A DNA stretch of 64,000 nucleotides from Pseudomonas ovata. GTDB taxonomy: Bacteria > Pseudomonadota > Gammaproteobacteria > Pseudomonadales > Pseudomonadaceae. The notes below the pieces were generated by a model. The model worked only from the letters and a program-made list of their open reading frames with translations, was not told where the DNA came from and made no database searches. A program made the position numbers and the translations under genes. The DNA is taken from NCBI RefSeq assembly GCF_003131185.1, contig NZ_QFFU01000010.1:124001-188000 (forward strand). The letters are read 5' to 3'. Of this stretch, positions 25,698 through 35,302 are shown piece after piece. The first letter of the stretch is position 1. Every line of letters begins with the position of its first letter.

Positions 25698-26891
25698 CTA
25701 CTGATCGGGACGGTCGATGGTCAATGTCTGTTGGCCTGCACGGGCGCGCTCCAGCGGCGGGCTGCTGCCCACCCACTCACCACGGGTCGGTTGCCCGGCC
25801 CGCGAGATGCGTGCAAGCAGTTGGACTTGCGCAAAGTTCGACAGTTTCAGTTGCGGCATCATTGCATCACTGTCGCCCAGCTCGACCTCGATCGGCAATT
25901 GCGCCACCGTCACCCGCTTGACCGCCAGCGGTGCCGGCGGACCGTCCACCGCACGGGCAAAGATGAATACGCTGTCACCCGGCTGCACCTGGTCCTGCAG
26001 GGCTGCAGCCAGTTGCACACGCACCTTGAGTGTCGCCGCCTTCGCATTCGGCGCCACTGCTGCGCCCTGCGCCAGGCTGGCCTGGGCACGCGCGATACCG
26101 CCTTGCAGCGCCTCGCGGGACGGGTCTTGGGGCGGCAACAACGCTTGCAAACGTGTCCAGTACTCGACGGCCTGCCCGAAGCGCTTGTCTTCAAAGGCCG
26201 CAATGCCCAGCAGGCCCAGGCTGGTGACCTCGTTGGGGTCGGCCTTGAGGGCCTCGTCGGTCAAGGCCTGGACCTGAGGGCTGAAGGTCTTGTCGGCGGC
26301 AAAATACAACGCCTGGGCCCACTGCCCCAGCAGTTCGGGCTGACGACCGGCCAGGGCGGCGGCGCGCTCGAATTGCCGGGCAGCATCGGCCGGGCGCTGC
26401 TGGGCCATGTAGCTGCGGCCCAGGAAGTAAAAGCCTTCGGCCGAGTCCGGCTGGGCCTCGACAGTACGCTCCAGGCGCCGGGTCATGTCGGCCAGGGACG
26501 TGGGCGGCTGGGCGAACTCACGCGACAGGGCGACCCGCTCACTGGCGCCGTAATGCAGGTAAAGACCCAGCGCCAGCACCGGCACCAGCACCACCGTCAG
26601 CAGCGGCACCGCCCTGCCCAGGGCGCGATGCCCGGCGGCGGGTGCGACGCCATCGGTATCGGCCAGCAGCTCACGCGCGGCTTCGGCCTGGCCGCTGTCC
26701 AGTTGCCCGGCGCTGAGCACACCGGCGCGATGCTGCTCCTGCAATTGCGCCAGGCGCTCCTCATACAGCGCGACGTTGAGCGTCGTGCGGTCCTGCCCGG
26801 CGGTCAGCGGCCGGCGGCGCAGCACCGGGATCAGCAACAGGCTTGCAGCCACCAGCAACAGCAGCCCGGCGGCCATCCAGAAATCGATCAT
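25698..26891 (-). CDS. ccmI: Cytochrome c maturation protein CcmI
   Basis: The 397-residue protein has two N-terminal membrane helices ([21 protein letters not shown] and [23 protein letters not shown]) followed by periplasmic TPR-like helices ([27 protein letters not shown]) and a C-terminal beta domain. It holds apocytochrome c for haem ligation with CcmF/CcmH. It overlaps ccmH by four bases. Confidence 0.9.
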   Translation of the reverse strand: MIDFWMAAGLLLLVAASLLLIPVLRRRPLTAGQDRTTLNVALYEERLAQLQEQHRAGVLSAGQLDSGQAEAARELLADTDGVAPAAGHRALGRAVPLLTVVLVPVLALGLYLHYGASERVALSREFAQPPTSLADMTRRLERTVEAQPDSAEGFYFLGRSYMAQQRPADAARQFERAAALAGRQPELLGQWAQALYFAADKTFSPQVQALTDEALKADPNEVTSLGLLGIAAFEDKRFGQAVEYWTRLQALLPPQDPSREALQGGIARAQASLAQGAAVAPNAKAATLKVRVQLAAALQDQVQPGDSVFIFARAVDGPPAPLAVKRVTVAQLPIEVELGDSDAMMPQLKLSNFAQVQLLARISRAGQPTRGEWVGSSPPLERARAGQQTLTIDRPDQ

Positions 26892-27358
26892 TGACGGGTG
26901 TTATCCAGAAGGTGGGCGAGGCGCTGGCGCTCCTCGTCGGAAAGGTGCGCAACCGCCCCGGTGGATGCTTGCCGGCGGCGGCGCACGGTCACGCCGATCA
27001 CCACGGCGCCGAGCAGCAACAGCAGGGCCGGGCCAAACCACAAGAGCCAGGTGCGCGAGGTCAGTGCCGGCTTGTAGCGCACGAACTCGCCATAACGATC
27101 CACCATATGGTCGACGATCTGCCGGTTGCTGCGGCCCTCCTCCAGCAAGCGGTAGATTTCCTTGCGCAAGTCGGCGGCAATCGGCGCATTGGAGTCGGCG
27201 ATGTCCTGATTCTGGCACTTGGGGCAGCGCAGTTCGCGGGTCAGCTCGGCGTAGCGGGCCCGCTCGGCCTCATCACGAAAGCTGTGGGCTTCGATGGCGG
27301 CGTGGGCCTGGGCATTCAACCCCAGGCTCAACACAGCAGCGATCATCCAGCGCTTCAT
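26888..27358 (-). CDS. ccmH: Apocytochrome reductase CcmH
   Basis: The 156-residue protein has a signal peptide (to AQAHA), a thiol-redox motif [14 protein letters not shown] with the CxxC that reduces apocytochrome haem-binding cysteines, and a C-terminal membrane anchor ([21 protein letters not shown]). It lies between ccmG and ccmI with four-base overlaps. Confidence 0.93.
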   Translation of the reverse strand: MKRWMIAAVLSLGLNAQAHAAIEAHSFRDEAERARYAELTRELRCPKCQNQDIADSNAPIAADLRKEIYRLLEEGRSNRQIVDHMVDRYGEFVRYKPALTSRTWLLWFGPALLLLLGAVVIGVTVRRRRQASTGAVAHLSDEERQRLAHLLDNTRQ

Positions 27359-27891
27359 GGGCGGGCCTCGTCGACCAGCGCCTGGTAGCGGCCGGCCAGT
27401 TGCTCGCGCCAGACCTGATCGTCGATGACACCGACAAACTTGTGGCGAATGATGCCTTTGGCGTCGATCAGGAAGGTTTCCGGCGCCCCGTACACGCCCA
27501 GGTTCAGGCCCAGGCTGCCGTCGTCATCGCGCAGGTTCAGTTGATACGGGTTGTGAAAGTCCTTGAGCCACTTCTGCGCCTCGGCGTTGGTGTCCTTGTA
27601 GTTGATGCCGTGGATCACCACGCCCTGCTGCGCCAGGCGATTGAGCACCGGGTGCTCGACCCGGCAGGCCACACACCAGGTGGCCCAGACATTGACCAGC
27701 GCCGGGCGCCCGAGCAGGTCTTGACGGGTCAGCACCTTGTCGCCATTCACCTCGCGCAGGCTGAATTCGGGAAACGGCTTGCCGATCAGCGCCGAGGGCA
27801 GCGCCGCCGGGTCGAGAAACAGACCGCGAAACAGCAGCGCACTCAAGCCGAGAAAGACCACCAGCGGAAGCAGCAGGATCCAGCGTTTCAT
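27355..27891 (-). CDS. ccmG: Thiol:disulfide interchange protein DsbE/CcmG
   Basis: The 178-residue membrane-anchored thioredoxin has an N-terminal helix (WILLLPLVVFLGLSALLF). The active site is WCVAC within NVWATWCVACRVEHP, followed by the cis-proline loop GAPETFLIDA. It keeps CcmH and apocytochrome c reduced in the periplasm. Overlaps of four bases with ccmF and ccmH show tight coupling. Confidence 0.93.
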   Translation of the reverse strand: MKRWILLLPLVVFLGLSALLFRGLFLDPAALPSALIGKPFPEFSLREVNGDKVLTRQDLLGRPALVNVWATWCVACRVEHPVLNRLAQQGVVIHGINYKDTNAEAQKWLKDFHNPYQLNLRDDDGSLGLNLGVYGAPETFLIDAKGIIRHKFVGVIDDQVWREQLAGRYQALVDEARP

Positions 27892-29861
27892 GACAGGGCT
27901 CCAGAAGGCGTGAGGGCTTGACGGACCTTGTGCCCGACCTTGACCCGATAGCGCCGATCGGCGGCCGCCAGCACGCCACCCAGTCCGGTCAACAGGCCAC
28001 CGAACCAGATCCAGCGCACGAACGGCTTGATATGGATACGCACCGCCCAGGCGCCGTTGTCCAGCGGCTCGCCCAGCGCCACATACAGGTCGCGGGTGAA
28101 ACCGGCATCGATGCCGGCCTCGGTCATCATCGACTGCTGCACGCTGTACAGACGCTTTTCCGGGTGCAGCACGCTGACCAGGCGCTCATGCTCGAACACC
28201 CGCACGGTGCCGCGATCAGACGTGAAGTTCGGCCCGTCGAAATGCGCGGCGCCGTCGAACACGAAGCGGTAGCCGCCCAGCTCGGTGGCCTGCCCCGGCG
28301 CCAGGCGCAGGTCGCGTTCAATGCTGTGCTGGCTGGACAACACCACGCCCAGCGCGCAGACCACCAGCCCCGCATGCGCCACCTGCATGCCCCAGTAACT
28401 GCGGGTCAGGCTGCGCAGTCCTTTGAGCAGGCCCTTGTGGCGGGTCTTGTCGTGAATATCGCGCAGCGCGCCGAACACCACCCAGGCGGCCAGCAATACG
28501 GTGGCCAGCACTGCCCACTGGCCCTCGCCCAGCACCAGGCCCAGCACCAGCGCGAACGCCATGCTGGCGATCAGCACCGGAGTGAGCATGCCCAGCAACC
28601 AGCGGCCGGGCGTGTCTTTCCAGCGCACCAGCACGCCGACCGTGAGCACCGCCATCAGCAGCGCCATCAGCGGTACGAACAGGGTATTGAAGTACGGCGG
28701 CCCGACCGACATCTTCGCCCCGCTCAGGGCGTCGATCACCAGTGGGTACAGGGTGCCGAGCAGAATCATCGAGGCGGCGACCACCAGCAGCAGGTTATTG
28801 GCCAGCAGCAAGGTCTCGCGTGACCACAGGGCAAAGCCGACCTGACTCTTGACCACCGGTGCGCGCACGGCAAACAGCGCCAGCGAGCCGCCGACCACGA
28901 TCAGCAGGAATACGAGAATGAACACCCCGCGCGCCGGATCGGTGGCAAAGGCATGCACCGAGGTCAGCACCCCGGAACGCACCAGAAAGGTCCCCAGCAG
29001 GCTCAGGGAAAACGCCGCGATGGCCAGCAGCACGGTCCAGCTCTTGAACACCCCGCGCTTTTCGGTCACCGCCAGCGAGTGGATCAAGGCGGTGCCCACC
29101 AGCCAGGGCATGAACGAGGCGTTTTCTACCGGGTCCCAGAACCACCAGCCGCCCCAGCCCAGTTCGTAGTAGGCCCACCAGGACCCCAGGGTGATGCCCA
29201 CGCCGAGAAAGGCCCAGGCAACGATGGTCCACGGCCGCGACCAGCGGGCCCAGGCGGCGTCCAGCCGACCGCCAAGCAAGGCGGCGATGGCAAAGGCAAA
29301 GGCCACTGAAAAGCCGACATAGCCCATGTACAGCATCGGCGGATGCACGATCAGGCCGATGTCCTGCAACAAGGGGTTCAAGTCGCGGCCGTTGGCGGGC
29401 ATTTGCGGCAGGATGCGCGTAAATGGATTGGAGGTGAGGATCAAAAACGACAAAAAGCCCACGCTGATCATGCCCATCACCGCCAGCACCCGCGCCAGCA
29501 TCACCGCCGGCAACTGCCGCGACAGCACCGACACGGCAAAGGTCCAGCCGCCCAGGATCAGGCTCCACAGCAACAGCGAGCCTTCATGGGCGCCCCACAC
29601 CGCGCTGAACTTGTAATACCAGGGCAAGGCGCTGTTGGAGTTGTGCGCCACATAGGCCACGGAAAAATCGTCGCTCATGAATGCCTGGGTCAGGCAACCG
29701 AAGGCAAACAGCAAAAAGCCGAATTGCCCCCAGGCGGCCGGACGGCCCAGGCTCATCCACAAGGCATCGTTGCGCCAGGCGCCGATCAACGGCAGGCTGG
29801 CCTGCACCAGGGCAAAACACAGCGCCAGGATCATGGCCAGATGGCCGAGTTCGGGAATCAT
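27888..29861 (-). CDS. ccmF: Haem lyase subunit CcmF
   Basis: The 657-residue protein has about fifteen membrane helices and the tryptophan-rich WWD domain (GWGGWWFWDPVENASFMPWL, residues about 226-245). Conserved periplasmic histidines lie in IVHPPMLYMGYV and in the late loops. It forms the haem-attachment complex with CcmH and CcmI. The C-terminus ends with RYRVKVGHKVRQA. Confidence 0.95.
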   Translation of the reverse strand: MIPELGHLAMILALCFALVQASLPLIGAWRNDALWMSLGRPAAWGQFGFLLFAFGCLTQAFMSDDFSVAYVAHNSNSALPWYYKFSAVWGAHEGSLLLWSLILGGWTFAVSVLSRQLPAVMLARVLAVMGMISVGFLSFLILTSNPFTRILPQMPANGRDLNPLLQDIGLIVHPPMLYMGYVGFSVAFAFAIAALLGGRLDAAWARWSRPWTIVAWAFLGVGITLGSWWAYYELGWGGWWFWDPVENASFMPWLVGTALIHSLAVTEKRGVFKSWTVLLAIAAFSLSLLGTFLVRSGVLTSVHAFATDPARGVFILVFLLIVVGGSLALFAVRAPVVKSQVGFALWSRETLLLANNLLLVVAASMILLGTLYPLVIDALSGAKMSVGPPYFNTLFVPLMALLMAVLTVGVLVRWKDTPGRWLLGMLTPVLIASMAFALVLGLVLGEGQWAVLATVLLAAWVVFGALRDIHDKTRHKGLLKGLRSLTRSYWGMQVAHAGLVVCALGVVLSSQHSIERDLRLAPGQATELGGYRFVFDGAAHFDGPNFTSDRGTVRVFEHERLVSVLHPEKRLYSVQQSMMTEAGIDAGFTRDLYVALGEPLDNGAWAVRIHIKPFVRWIWFGGLLTGLGGVLAAADRRYRVKVGHKVRQALTPSGALS

Positions 29862-29864
29862 CGG

Positions 29865-30338
29865 TCAGCCCTGTTTGACGGGTGGCAGTGACGGCACCGG
29901 CGCCGCCGGCAAGCGGCCGCTGTCCTTGAGCGCCTTGGTGACCTCCGGCGGCATGTACTTCTCGTCATGCTTGGCCAGTACTTCATCGGCCTCGACCACG
30001 CCGTCGGCATTGAGCCGGCCCAGCGCGACGATGCCCTGCCCTTCGCGAAACAGGTCGGGCAGGATGCCGTGGTAGCGGATGGTCACCGAGCGGTTGAAAT
30101 CGGTGACCACAAATTGCACCGCCAGCGAGTCGCCCGAGCGTTGCAACGAGCCCTGCTGGACCATGCCGCCGGCGCGGATGCGTGTGCCCTGCGGCGCTTC
30201 GCCGCTGGCAATCTGGGTCGGGGTGTAGAACAGGTTGATGTTTTCCTGCAAGGCAGTCATGGCCAGGCCTGTGGCTGCACCGATCCCGACGACCAGCGCG
30301 AGGATCAGTAGCAGGCGCTTCTTGCGCTGTGGATTCAC
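29865..30338 (-). CDS. ccmE: Haem chaperone CcmE
   Basis: The 157-residue protein from a GTG start at 30338 is a signal-anchored OB-fold protein ([19 protein letters not shown]). It contains the covalent haem-binding histidine in [14 protein letters not shown]. It takes haem from CcmCD and passes it to CcmF. The start overlaps ccmD and the stop is three bases before ccmF. Confidence 0.94.
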   Translation of the reverse strand: MNPQRKKRLLLILALVVGIGAATGLAMTALQENINLFYTPTQIASGEAPQGTRIRAGGMVQQGSLQRSGDSLAVQFVVTDFNRSVTIRYHGILPDLFREGQGIVALGRLNADGVVEADEVLAKHDEKYMPPEVTKALKDSGRLPAAPVPSLPPVKQG

Positions 30339-30511
30339 GATCGCGACTCCCGACGCACACGACGCGCCTGTTCCTGCAGGTAACGGCGTCGCGCCAGCAA
30401 TGGCAGGATCACATTGATGGCCAGCACGGCGGCAAACAGACCATAGGCCGACCAGACGAACAGCCCGTGGCGGCCCATGGCCAGAAAATCACTCCAGGAT
30501 GCAAAACTCAT
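30335..30511 (-). CDS. ccmD: Haem exporter subunit CcmD
   Basis: This small protein of 58 residues from the ATG at 30511 begins [20 protein letters not shown]. It has one membrane helix ([20 protein letters not shown]) and a basic C-terminus ([18 protein letters not shown]), the standard CcmD form. It overlaps ccmC and ccmE by four bases each. CcmD helps release holo-CcmE from CcmC. Confidence 0.92.
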   Translation of the reverse strand: MSFASWSDFLAMGRHGLFVWSAYGLFAAVLAINVILPLLARRRYLQEQARRVRRESRS

Positions 30512-31296
30512 GACAGGTGCTCCGTTGCGGCAGCGGGCAGGCCGAGGGCTTTGCGCACCTCGTCCTGCACCCAGCGACTGCGGGCCTCGCGCTTGAGCAC
30601 GGCCAGGCGCATGCGCAGTAACAGCACGGTGGCAAAAAAGGCATAGAAGCCCAGGGTGGTGAACAGCAGCGGCAGCCACATTTCGGCCGGCATCGCCGGT
30701 TTTTCGGTAAGGCTGAAGGTCGCACCCTGGTGCAAGGTGTTCCACCACTCGACCGAATACTTGATGATCGGGATGTTCACCACCCCGACAATCGCCAGCA
30801 CCGCGCAGGCCTTGGCGGCGCTGTCACGGTTGCTGATGGCATTGCCCAGCGCGATCAGCCCCAGGTACAGAAACAGCAGGATCAGCATCGAGGTCAGCCG
30901 CGCATCCCAGACCCACCAGGCGCCCCAGGTCGGCTTGCCCCAGATGGCGCCGGTCAGCAGCGCCAGCGCGGTCATCCAGGCCCCGATCGGCGCCGCGCAC
31001 TGCAAGGCCACATCGGCCAGCTTCATGCGCCACACCAGCCCGACCACGCCGCACACGGCCAGCATCACGTAGCAGGACTGCGCCAGTATCGCGCTGGGCA
31101 CATGGATATAGATGATCCGAAAGCTGTTGCCCTGCTGGTAATCGGGCGGCGCAAAGGCCAGGCCCCAGACCACGCCGATGCCCAGCAACAGCACGGCCAG
31201 CGCCGCCAGCCACGGCAGCCAGCGGCCACTGAGGTCGTAGAAGGTTTTCGGTGAGCCCAGGCGGTGAAACCAGGCCCAACTGAAGTTGCTTTTCAT
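30508..31296 (-). CDS. ccmC: Haem handling protein CcmC
   Basis: The protein is 262 residues from the ATG at 31296; an upstream in-frame start at 31347 gives a non-conserved extension. Six helices carry the WWD motif [15 protein letters not shown] (residues about 124-138). With CcmD it loads haem onto CcmE. A 68-bp gap separates it from ccmB, the largest within the operon. Confidence 0.94.
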   Translation of the reverse strand: MKSNFSWAWFHRLGSPKTFYDLSGRWLPWLAALAVLLLGIGVVWGLAFAPPDYQQGNSFRIIYIHVPSAILAQSCYVMLAVCGVVGLVWRMKLADVALQCAAPIGAWMTALALLTGAIWGKPTWGAWWVWDARLTSMLILLFLYLGLIALGNAISNRDSAAKACAVLAIVGVVNIPIIKYSVEWWNTLHQGATFSLTEKPAMPAEMWLPLLFTTLGFYAFFATVLLLRMRLAVLKREARSRWVQDEVRKALGLPAAATEHLS

Positions 31297-31364
31297 CAAA
31301 CTGCCTTTATCACGGTAGGCGGGTGTCGACTGGTGGCCGTCGCACAACGGCCCCAGTACCTCGA

Positions 31365-32036
31365 TTATTCAGCCACGCTGATTTTCAGTCCCTGGGCAAT
31401 CGCCAGCGGCGTCAGCGTCAGGGCCAGGGCGGCCAGGCTGCCCAGCCACAACAGGTAGCCGGTGGCCGGCAAGCCTTGCAAGGCGGCCTGCAGCGCGCCG
31501 CTGCCCAGGATCAGCACCGGGATGTACAGCGGCAGGATCAGCAATGCCAGCAGCAGGCCGCCACGCTTGAGGCCGACGGTCAACGCAGCCCCCACGGCAC
31601 CCAACAGGCTCAACGTCGGGGTGCCCAGCAACAGCGACAGCATCAAGACCGGCAGGCACGCGCCGGGCAGGCCCAGCATCAGGGCCAGCAAGGGTGCCAG
31701 CAGCACCAGCGCCAGGCCCGAGAACAACCAGTGTGCCAGCACCTTGGCCAGAACCAGAAGCGCCAGCGGGTGCGGCGAAAGGACCCACTGCTCCAGCGAG
31801 CCGTCTTCGAAGTCACTGCGAAACAGTCCATCCAGCGACAGCAGCACCGCCAGTAACGCCGCGACCCAGACCAGCCCCGGCGCCAGGGTTTGCAGCAACT
31901 GTGCCTCGGGTCCGACGGCCAGGGGAAACAACGCAATCACGATAGCGAAAAACACCAGCGGGTTGAGCAACTCCGCCGGACGGCGCGCCAACAGGCGCAT
32001 TTCGCGCATCAATAACAGGATAAACACCGGGCTCAT
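31365..32036 (-). CDS. ccmB: Haem exporter permease CcmB
   Basis: The 223-residue permease has six predicted helices. The N-terminus [26 protein letters not shown] and the segment [14 protein letters not shown] are typical. It is the permease of the CcmABCD complex that drives holo-CcmE release. It overlaps ccmA by four bases. Confidence 0.94.
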   Translation of the reverse strand: MSPVFILLLMREMRLLARRPAELLNPLVFFAIVIALFPLAVGPEAQLLQTLAPGLVWVAALLAVLLSLDGLFRSDFEDGSLEQWVLSPHPLALLVLAKVLAHWLFSGLALVLLAPLLALMLGLPGACLPVLMLSLLLGTPTLSLLGAVGAALTVGLKRGGLLLALLILPLYIPVLILGSGALQAALQGLPATGYLLWLGSLAALALTLTPLAIAQGLKISVAE

Positions 32037-32665
32037 GGTCGCACCTGCCCCAGTTCAAGCAGGCGATAACCGGCAGGCCGGCAGGTCAGTGGGTGATGAG
32101 TGGTCAGCACCACCAGCCCGCCCTGCTCACAGTGCCGGGCCAGGCGCGCCTCAAGCTGTGCCACGCCCTGGGTATCAAGGGCGGTGAACGGTTCGTCAAG
32201 AATCCAGATGGGCGGCGCCGGCAGGTACAGGCGCGCCAGGGCCACACGGCGCTGCTGGCCGGCCGACAGGGTGTGGCACGGCACATCCTCGAACCCTTGC
32301 AGGCCGACCTGCTCCAGTGCCTGCCACACTGCGGCGCGGTCGGCACGCTGGTTCAGGGCGCACAGCCAGGCAAGGTTTTCCAGCGGGGTGAGCACGTCCT
32401 TGATGCCGGCGGCATGGCCAATCCACAGCAGGTGCCGGGCCAGGTGTGCCCGCTGACCGGCCAGCGGCTGGCCATTGAGGCGCACTTCGCCTTCAGCGGG
32501 CGGCATCAGGCCACAGAGCAGGCGCAACAGGCTGGTCTTGCCACTGCCATTGGGGCCGGCGACCTGCAACAGGTCGCCGGCCTTCAGTTGCAGCTCCAGG
32601 TGCTCGAACAACAACCGCGCGTCACGCTCGCAACCAAGGTCGCAGGCCTGCAAGGTCGGGGTCAT
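32033..32665 (-). CDS. ccmA: ABC ATPase CcmA
   Basis: The protein is 210 residues from the ATG at 32665. Walker A is [14 protein letters not shown], the signature [14 protein letters not shown], and Walker [12 protein letters not shown]. It powers CcmABCD. It is the first gene of the ccmABCDEFGHI operon and is divergent from a FliK-like gene; the 192-bp gap must hold both promoters. Confidence 0.94.
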   Translation of the reverse strand: MTPTLQACDLGCERDARLLFEHLELQLKAGDLLQVAGPNGSGKTSLLRLLCGLMPPAEGEVRLNGQPLAGQRAHLARHLLWIGHAAGIKDVLTPLENLAWLCALNQRADRAAVWQALEQVGLQGFEDVPCHTLSAGQQRRVALARLYLPAPPIWILDEPFTALDTQGVAQLEARLARHCEQGGLVVLTTHHPLTCRPAGYRLLELGQVRP

Positions 32666-32785
32666 GGCGCAAAGCCACTGCCGCGTGGCCATAAGGGGAT
32701 CGGCAAGCCTGCCTCCGAGAGGAAAAAATGGGCGTTCAAGTCAGCCTTGAAACGGCCGTTACATTGATGCAACTTGATTGCTAAT

Positions 32786-32802
32786 CCGGCAAAAAGGGCC
32801 GG
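32786..32802. promoter_or_regulatory. Short palindrome between ccmA and the FliK-like gene
   Basis: CCGGC-AAAAAGG-GCCGG lies in the 192-bp divergent gap, near an AT-rich CATTATACAT stretch that resembles a -10 region for rightward or leftward transcription. Function is uncertain. Confidence 0.3.
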
Positions 32803-32857
32803 CATTATACATGGGCGCCCTGCTCCCAAGAGGTCTAATTCAATTGGTTGCAGCTCA

Positions 32858-34495
32858 ATGACAGGTGATATTTCCCAGGTTCCGCCGGCCAATGCCGCTC
32901 TGGCGCAATTGCGCGGCAATGCCGCACCCGGCCAGGTCATGACCCTGTTCAATGCCGCCGCCAACGTGCTGGGCGACGGTGAAACCGCTGAGGCCCAGGT
33001 CATCAGCCTCAAGCAGGTTGCCCCGAATTTTCAGATGCTGTTGCGCCTGAACCTGGCCAACGGCACCCAGACCAGCGTCGCGGTCAACAGCCGTGTGCCG
33101 TTGACACCCGGTACGCTGTTCCAGGTGATCCAGGCCGCCCCCGGCCAGTTGCTGATGCCGTTACAGCAGGTCAGTGCCGCGCTGAATAACGTGACCACTG
33201 AACTCGATCCCCGCCAGGCGCCGCCTGGCACCTTGTTGCAGGGCAAGGTCATGACCAGCCAGGCGCTCAGCCAGGCCATGGACGACATCGGGCGCACCGG
33301 CACGCCGTCGCCAGGCGGCCATGCAAATAATGCAGGCAGCACGCCAACGGCTTATCGTTCGCTGGTGCTGTTGCTTAACGGCCCGCTGGCCGGCACCACC
33401 ATCAGCGTGCAAAGCGCCCAGGCCCTGACCATCGGCAGCCTGCTCAGCGCCCGGGTGCAGGACAATCAGTCATTGAGCTTCGTGCCCTTGCCCGGGCGGC
33501 TCGACCAGTTGGCCGTGGCCCAGCAACTGGGCGTGCAGCAAAGCCGCCAGGGCTCGCTGGACACCCTGCTCAACGCCTTGCAGAACCTGCCGGCCACCTC
33601 GACCGCCAGCACCCCGGCGCTGCAAGCCAGCATCCAGCAGTTGCTGGCCGACCTGCCCGACTTCCAGCAACTGGGCACGGCGCGCGGCCTGGCCCAGGCG
33701 TTCAATGCCAGCGGTCTGTTCATGGAGGCGCGCCTGCTGGCCGGGCAGAACCTGCAACAGACGCCGGACCTCAAAGCCAACCTGATGCGTCTGATCGCCC
33801 AGATCCTGCCGGGCCTGCCGGCCAACACTTCGTACGGCGCAACTGCCGCGTCCAACACCCTGGCGCGGGTGATGCCCAACGCCATCCGCAATGCTCTGGG
33901 CACATTGGGGCTGGTGGCGGCGCGCAATGTACCGGACAGTTTCCCCCTGCCCTCGCGCCAGGTCGCCAGTGGCGAGAAGGATGATCTGGAGATGCTGCTC
34001 AAGCTGGCCGCCGCCGCCGTATCGCGCCTGCAAAGCCATCAACTCGGCGCACTGGAACAGACCCGCCAGTTACCCGACGGTACACAACTGACCAGTTGGC
34101 AACTGGAAGTGCCGACCCGCAATGCCCATGACATCGTGCCGCTGCAGGTCAAGGTGCAGCGCGAGGAATCGCCACCGGACGAAGGCCCGGGTGGACAGAA
34201 AAACGAGGACAAGGAGGCGCAACGCGAACAGTTGTGGCGCATCGATCTGGCGTTCGACCTGGAGCCGCTGGGCCCGTTGCAGGTGCATGCACGACTGGTG
34301 CGCGGCACGCTGTCCAGCCAGCTGTGGGCGGAACGTGAGTCCAGTGCCGGGATGATCGAGCGCGAGCTGGGACACCTGCGCGAACGCCTGGTGGCCTGTG
34401 GGCTGAGCGTCGGCGAACTGGCCTGCAGCCACGGCAGCGCCCCACAAGGTGCGCGCACCTCCCTCGAACAACGCTGGATCGACGAGAACGCCTGA
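32858..34495 (+). CDS. FliK-like flagellar hook-length control protein, second copy
   Basis: The protein is 545 residues from the ATG at 32858; upstream codons in frame are not conserved-looking. The N-terminus is Gln/Ala-rich and low in order, and the C-terminal 200 residues contain a FliK-type domain (LEPLGPLQVHARLVRGTLSSQLWAE...MIERELGHLRERLVACGLSVGEL). It corresponds to the PA1441-type gene next to ccm in pseudomonads and is distinct from the fliK in the fli operon. It shares TGATG with the FlhB-like gene. Confidence 0.82.
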   Translation: MTGDISQVPPANAALAQLRGNAAPGQVMTLFNAAANVLGDGETAEAQVISLKQVAPNFQMLLRLNLANGTQTSVAVNSRVPLTPGTLFQVIQAAPGQLLMPLQQVSAALNNVTTELDPRQAPPGTLLQGKVMTSQALSQAMDDIGRTGTPSPGGHANNAGSTPTAYRSLVLLLNGPLAGTTISVQSAQALTIGSLLSARVQDNQSLSFVPLPGRLDQLAVAQQLGVQQSRQGSLDTLLNALQNLPATSTASTPALQASIQQLLADLPDFQQLGTARGLAQAFNASGLFMEARLLAGQNLQQTPDLKANLMRLIAQILPGLPANTSYGATAASNTLARVMPNAIRNALGTLGLVAARNVPDSFPLPSRQVASGEKDDLEMLLKLAAAAVSRLQSHQLGALEQTRQLPDGTQLTSWQLEVPTRNAHDIVPLQVKVQREESPPDEGPGGQKNEDKEAQREQLWRIDLAFDLEPLGPLQVHARLVRGTLSSQLWAERESSAGMIERELGHLRERLVACGLSVGELACSHGSAPQGARTSLEQRWIDENA

Positions 34496-34815
34496 TGAAC
34501 CAAGACCTTGCCGCCCCCCGCCAGGCCATCGCGCTGACCTACGATGGCCAACAGGCGCCGACCCTGAGTGCCAAGGGCGACGACCGACTGGCCGAGGAAA
34601 TCCTCGCCATCGCCCGTGAACACGACGTGCCGATCTACGAGAATGCCGAACTGGTCAGCCTGCTGGCGCGCCTGGAACTGGGCGACAGCATCCCGCGTGA
34701 GCTGTACCTGAGCATCGCCGAGATCATCGCCTTTGCCTGGCACCTCAAGGGCAAGTATCCGGTGGGCCTGGGCCCGGACGATCCGCCGATCGAGAAGGAC
34801 ATCACGCCGAAGTGA
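34495..34815 (+). CDS. FlhB C-domain-like export switch protein, lacking NPTH
   Basis: The 106-residue protein aligns to the cytoplasmic domain of FlhB (compare AIALTYDGQQAPTLSAKGDDRLAEEILAIAREHDVPIYEN with VALKYDPENGGAPQLLAKGVDLIALKIREIG). APRQ stands where FlhB has NPTH, so it should not self-cleave. There is no membrane part. The ATG overlaps the TGA of the FliK-like gene. It is annotated in relatives as an EscU/YscU/HrcU-family switch protein; a role in export-specificity control is inferred. Confidence 0.85.
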   Translation: MNQDLAAPRQAIALTYDGQQAPTLSAKGDDRLAEEILAIAREHDVPIYENAELVSLLARLELGDSIPRELYLSIAEIIAFAWHLKGKYPVGLGPDDPPIEKDITPK

Positions 34816-34854
34816 ACAGGCGGATGCGCTGTCGCGCAGCAAACAGGGGGCCCG

Positions 34855-34962
34855 GTAGGAGCGCGCTTGCCCGCGACCGGCTGCGTCAGCAGTCGTAAAT
34901 TTGTGGCGTTTCGCAGATTTTGCGAGCGCTACGCACTCGGTCGCGGGCAAGCGCGCTCCTAC
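34855..34962. repeat. REP-pair inverted repeat, copy B
   Basis: GTAGGAGCGCGCTTGCCCGCG pairs with CGCGGGCAAGCGCGCTCCTAC. The core is GCGTCAGCAGTCGTAAATTTGTGGCG. It lies just after the FlhB-like stop, within the first unit of the tandem duplication, and is preceded by GCTGTCGCGCAGCA, also seen before copies C and D. Confidence 0.9.
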
Positions 34963-34990
34963 ACAGGGACGCGCGTTACAGCTTGTTGTT

Positions 34991-35141
34991 GGCGCGCCTG
35001 GAGCTGGGCGACAGCATCCCGCGTGAGCTGTACCTGAGCATCGCCGAGATCATCGCCTTTGCCTGGCACCTCAAGGGCAAGTATCCGGTGGGCCTGGGCC
35101 CGGACGATCCGCCGATCGAGAAGGACATCACGCCGAAGTGA
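34991..35141 (+). pseudogene. 3' fragment of the FlhB-like gene (duplicate)
   Basis: The 50 codons LARLELGDSIPRE... to DITPK plus the stop are an exact protein copy of the end of the gene at 34495-34815. It lacks the first half and has no plausible start: the open frame continues back only into the REP core. It is a by-product of the tandem duplication. Confidence 0.9.
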
Positions 35142-35180
35142 ACAGGCGGATGCGCTGTCGCGCAGCAAACAGGGGACCGG

Positions 35181-35289
35181 GTAGGAGCGCGCTTGCCCGC
35201 GACCGGCTGCGTTAGCAGTCGTAAAATTTCAGCGTTTCACACATTTTTGCGAGCGCTACGCACTCGGTCGCGGGCAAGCGCGCTCCTAC
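35181..35289. repeat. REP-pair inverted repeat, copy C
   Basis: It has the same arms as copy B; the core is GCGTTAGCAGTCGTAAAATTTCAGCG, with one extra A relative to B. It is located at the junction of the two converging transcription units (FlhB-like and DUF2802 genes). Confidence 0.9.
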
Positions 35290-35302
35290 ACTGGGACGCG
35301 CG

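Noticed and set aside
34920..35141. Possible 73-residue protein
   Set aside because: It consists of REP sequence fused to the duplicated end of the FlhB-like gene; it is a fragment, not an independent gene.
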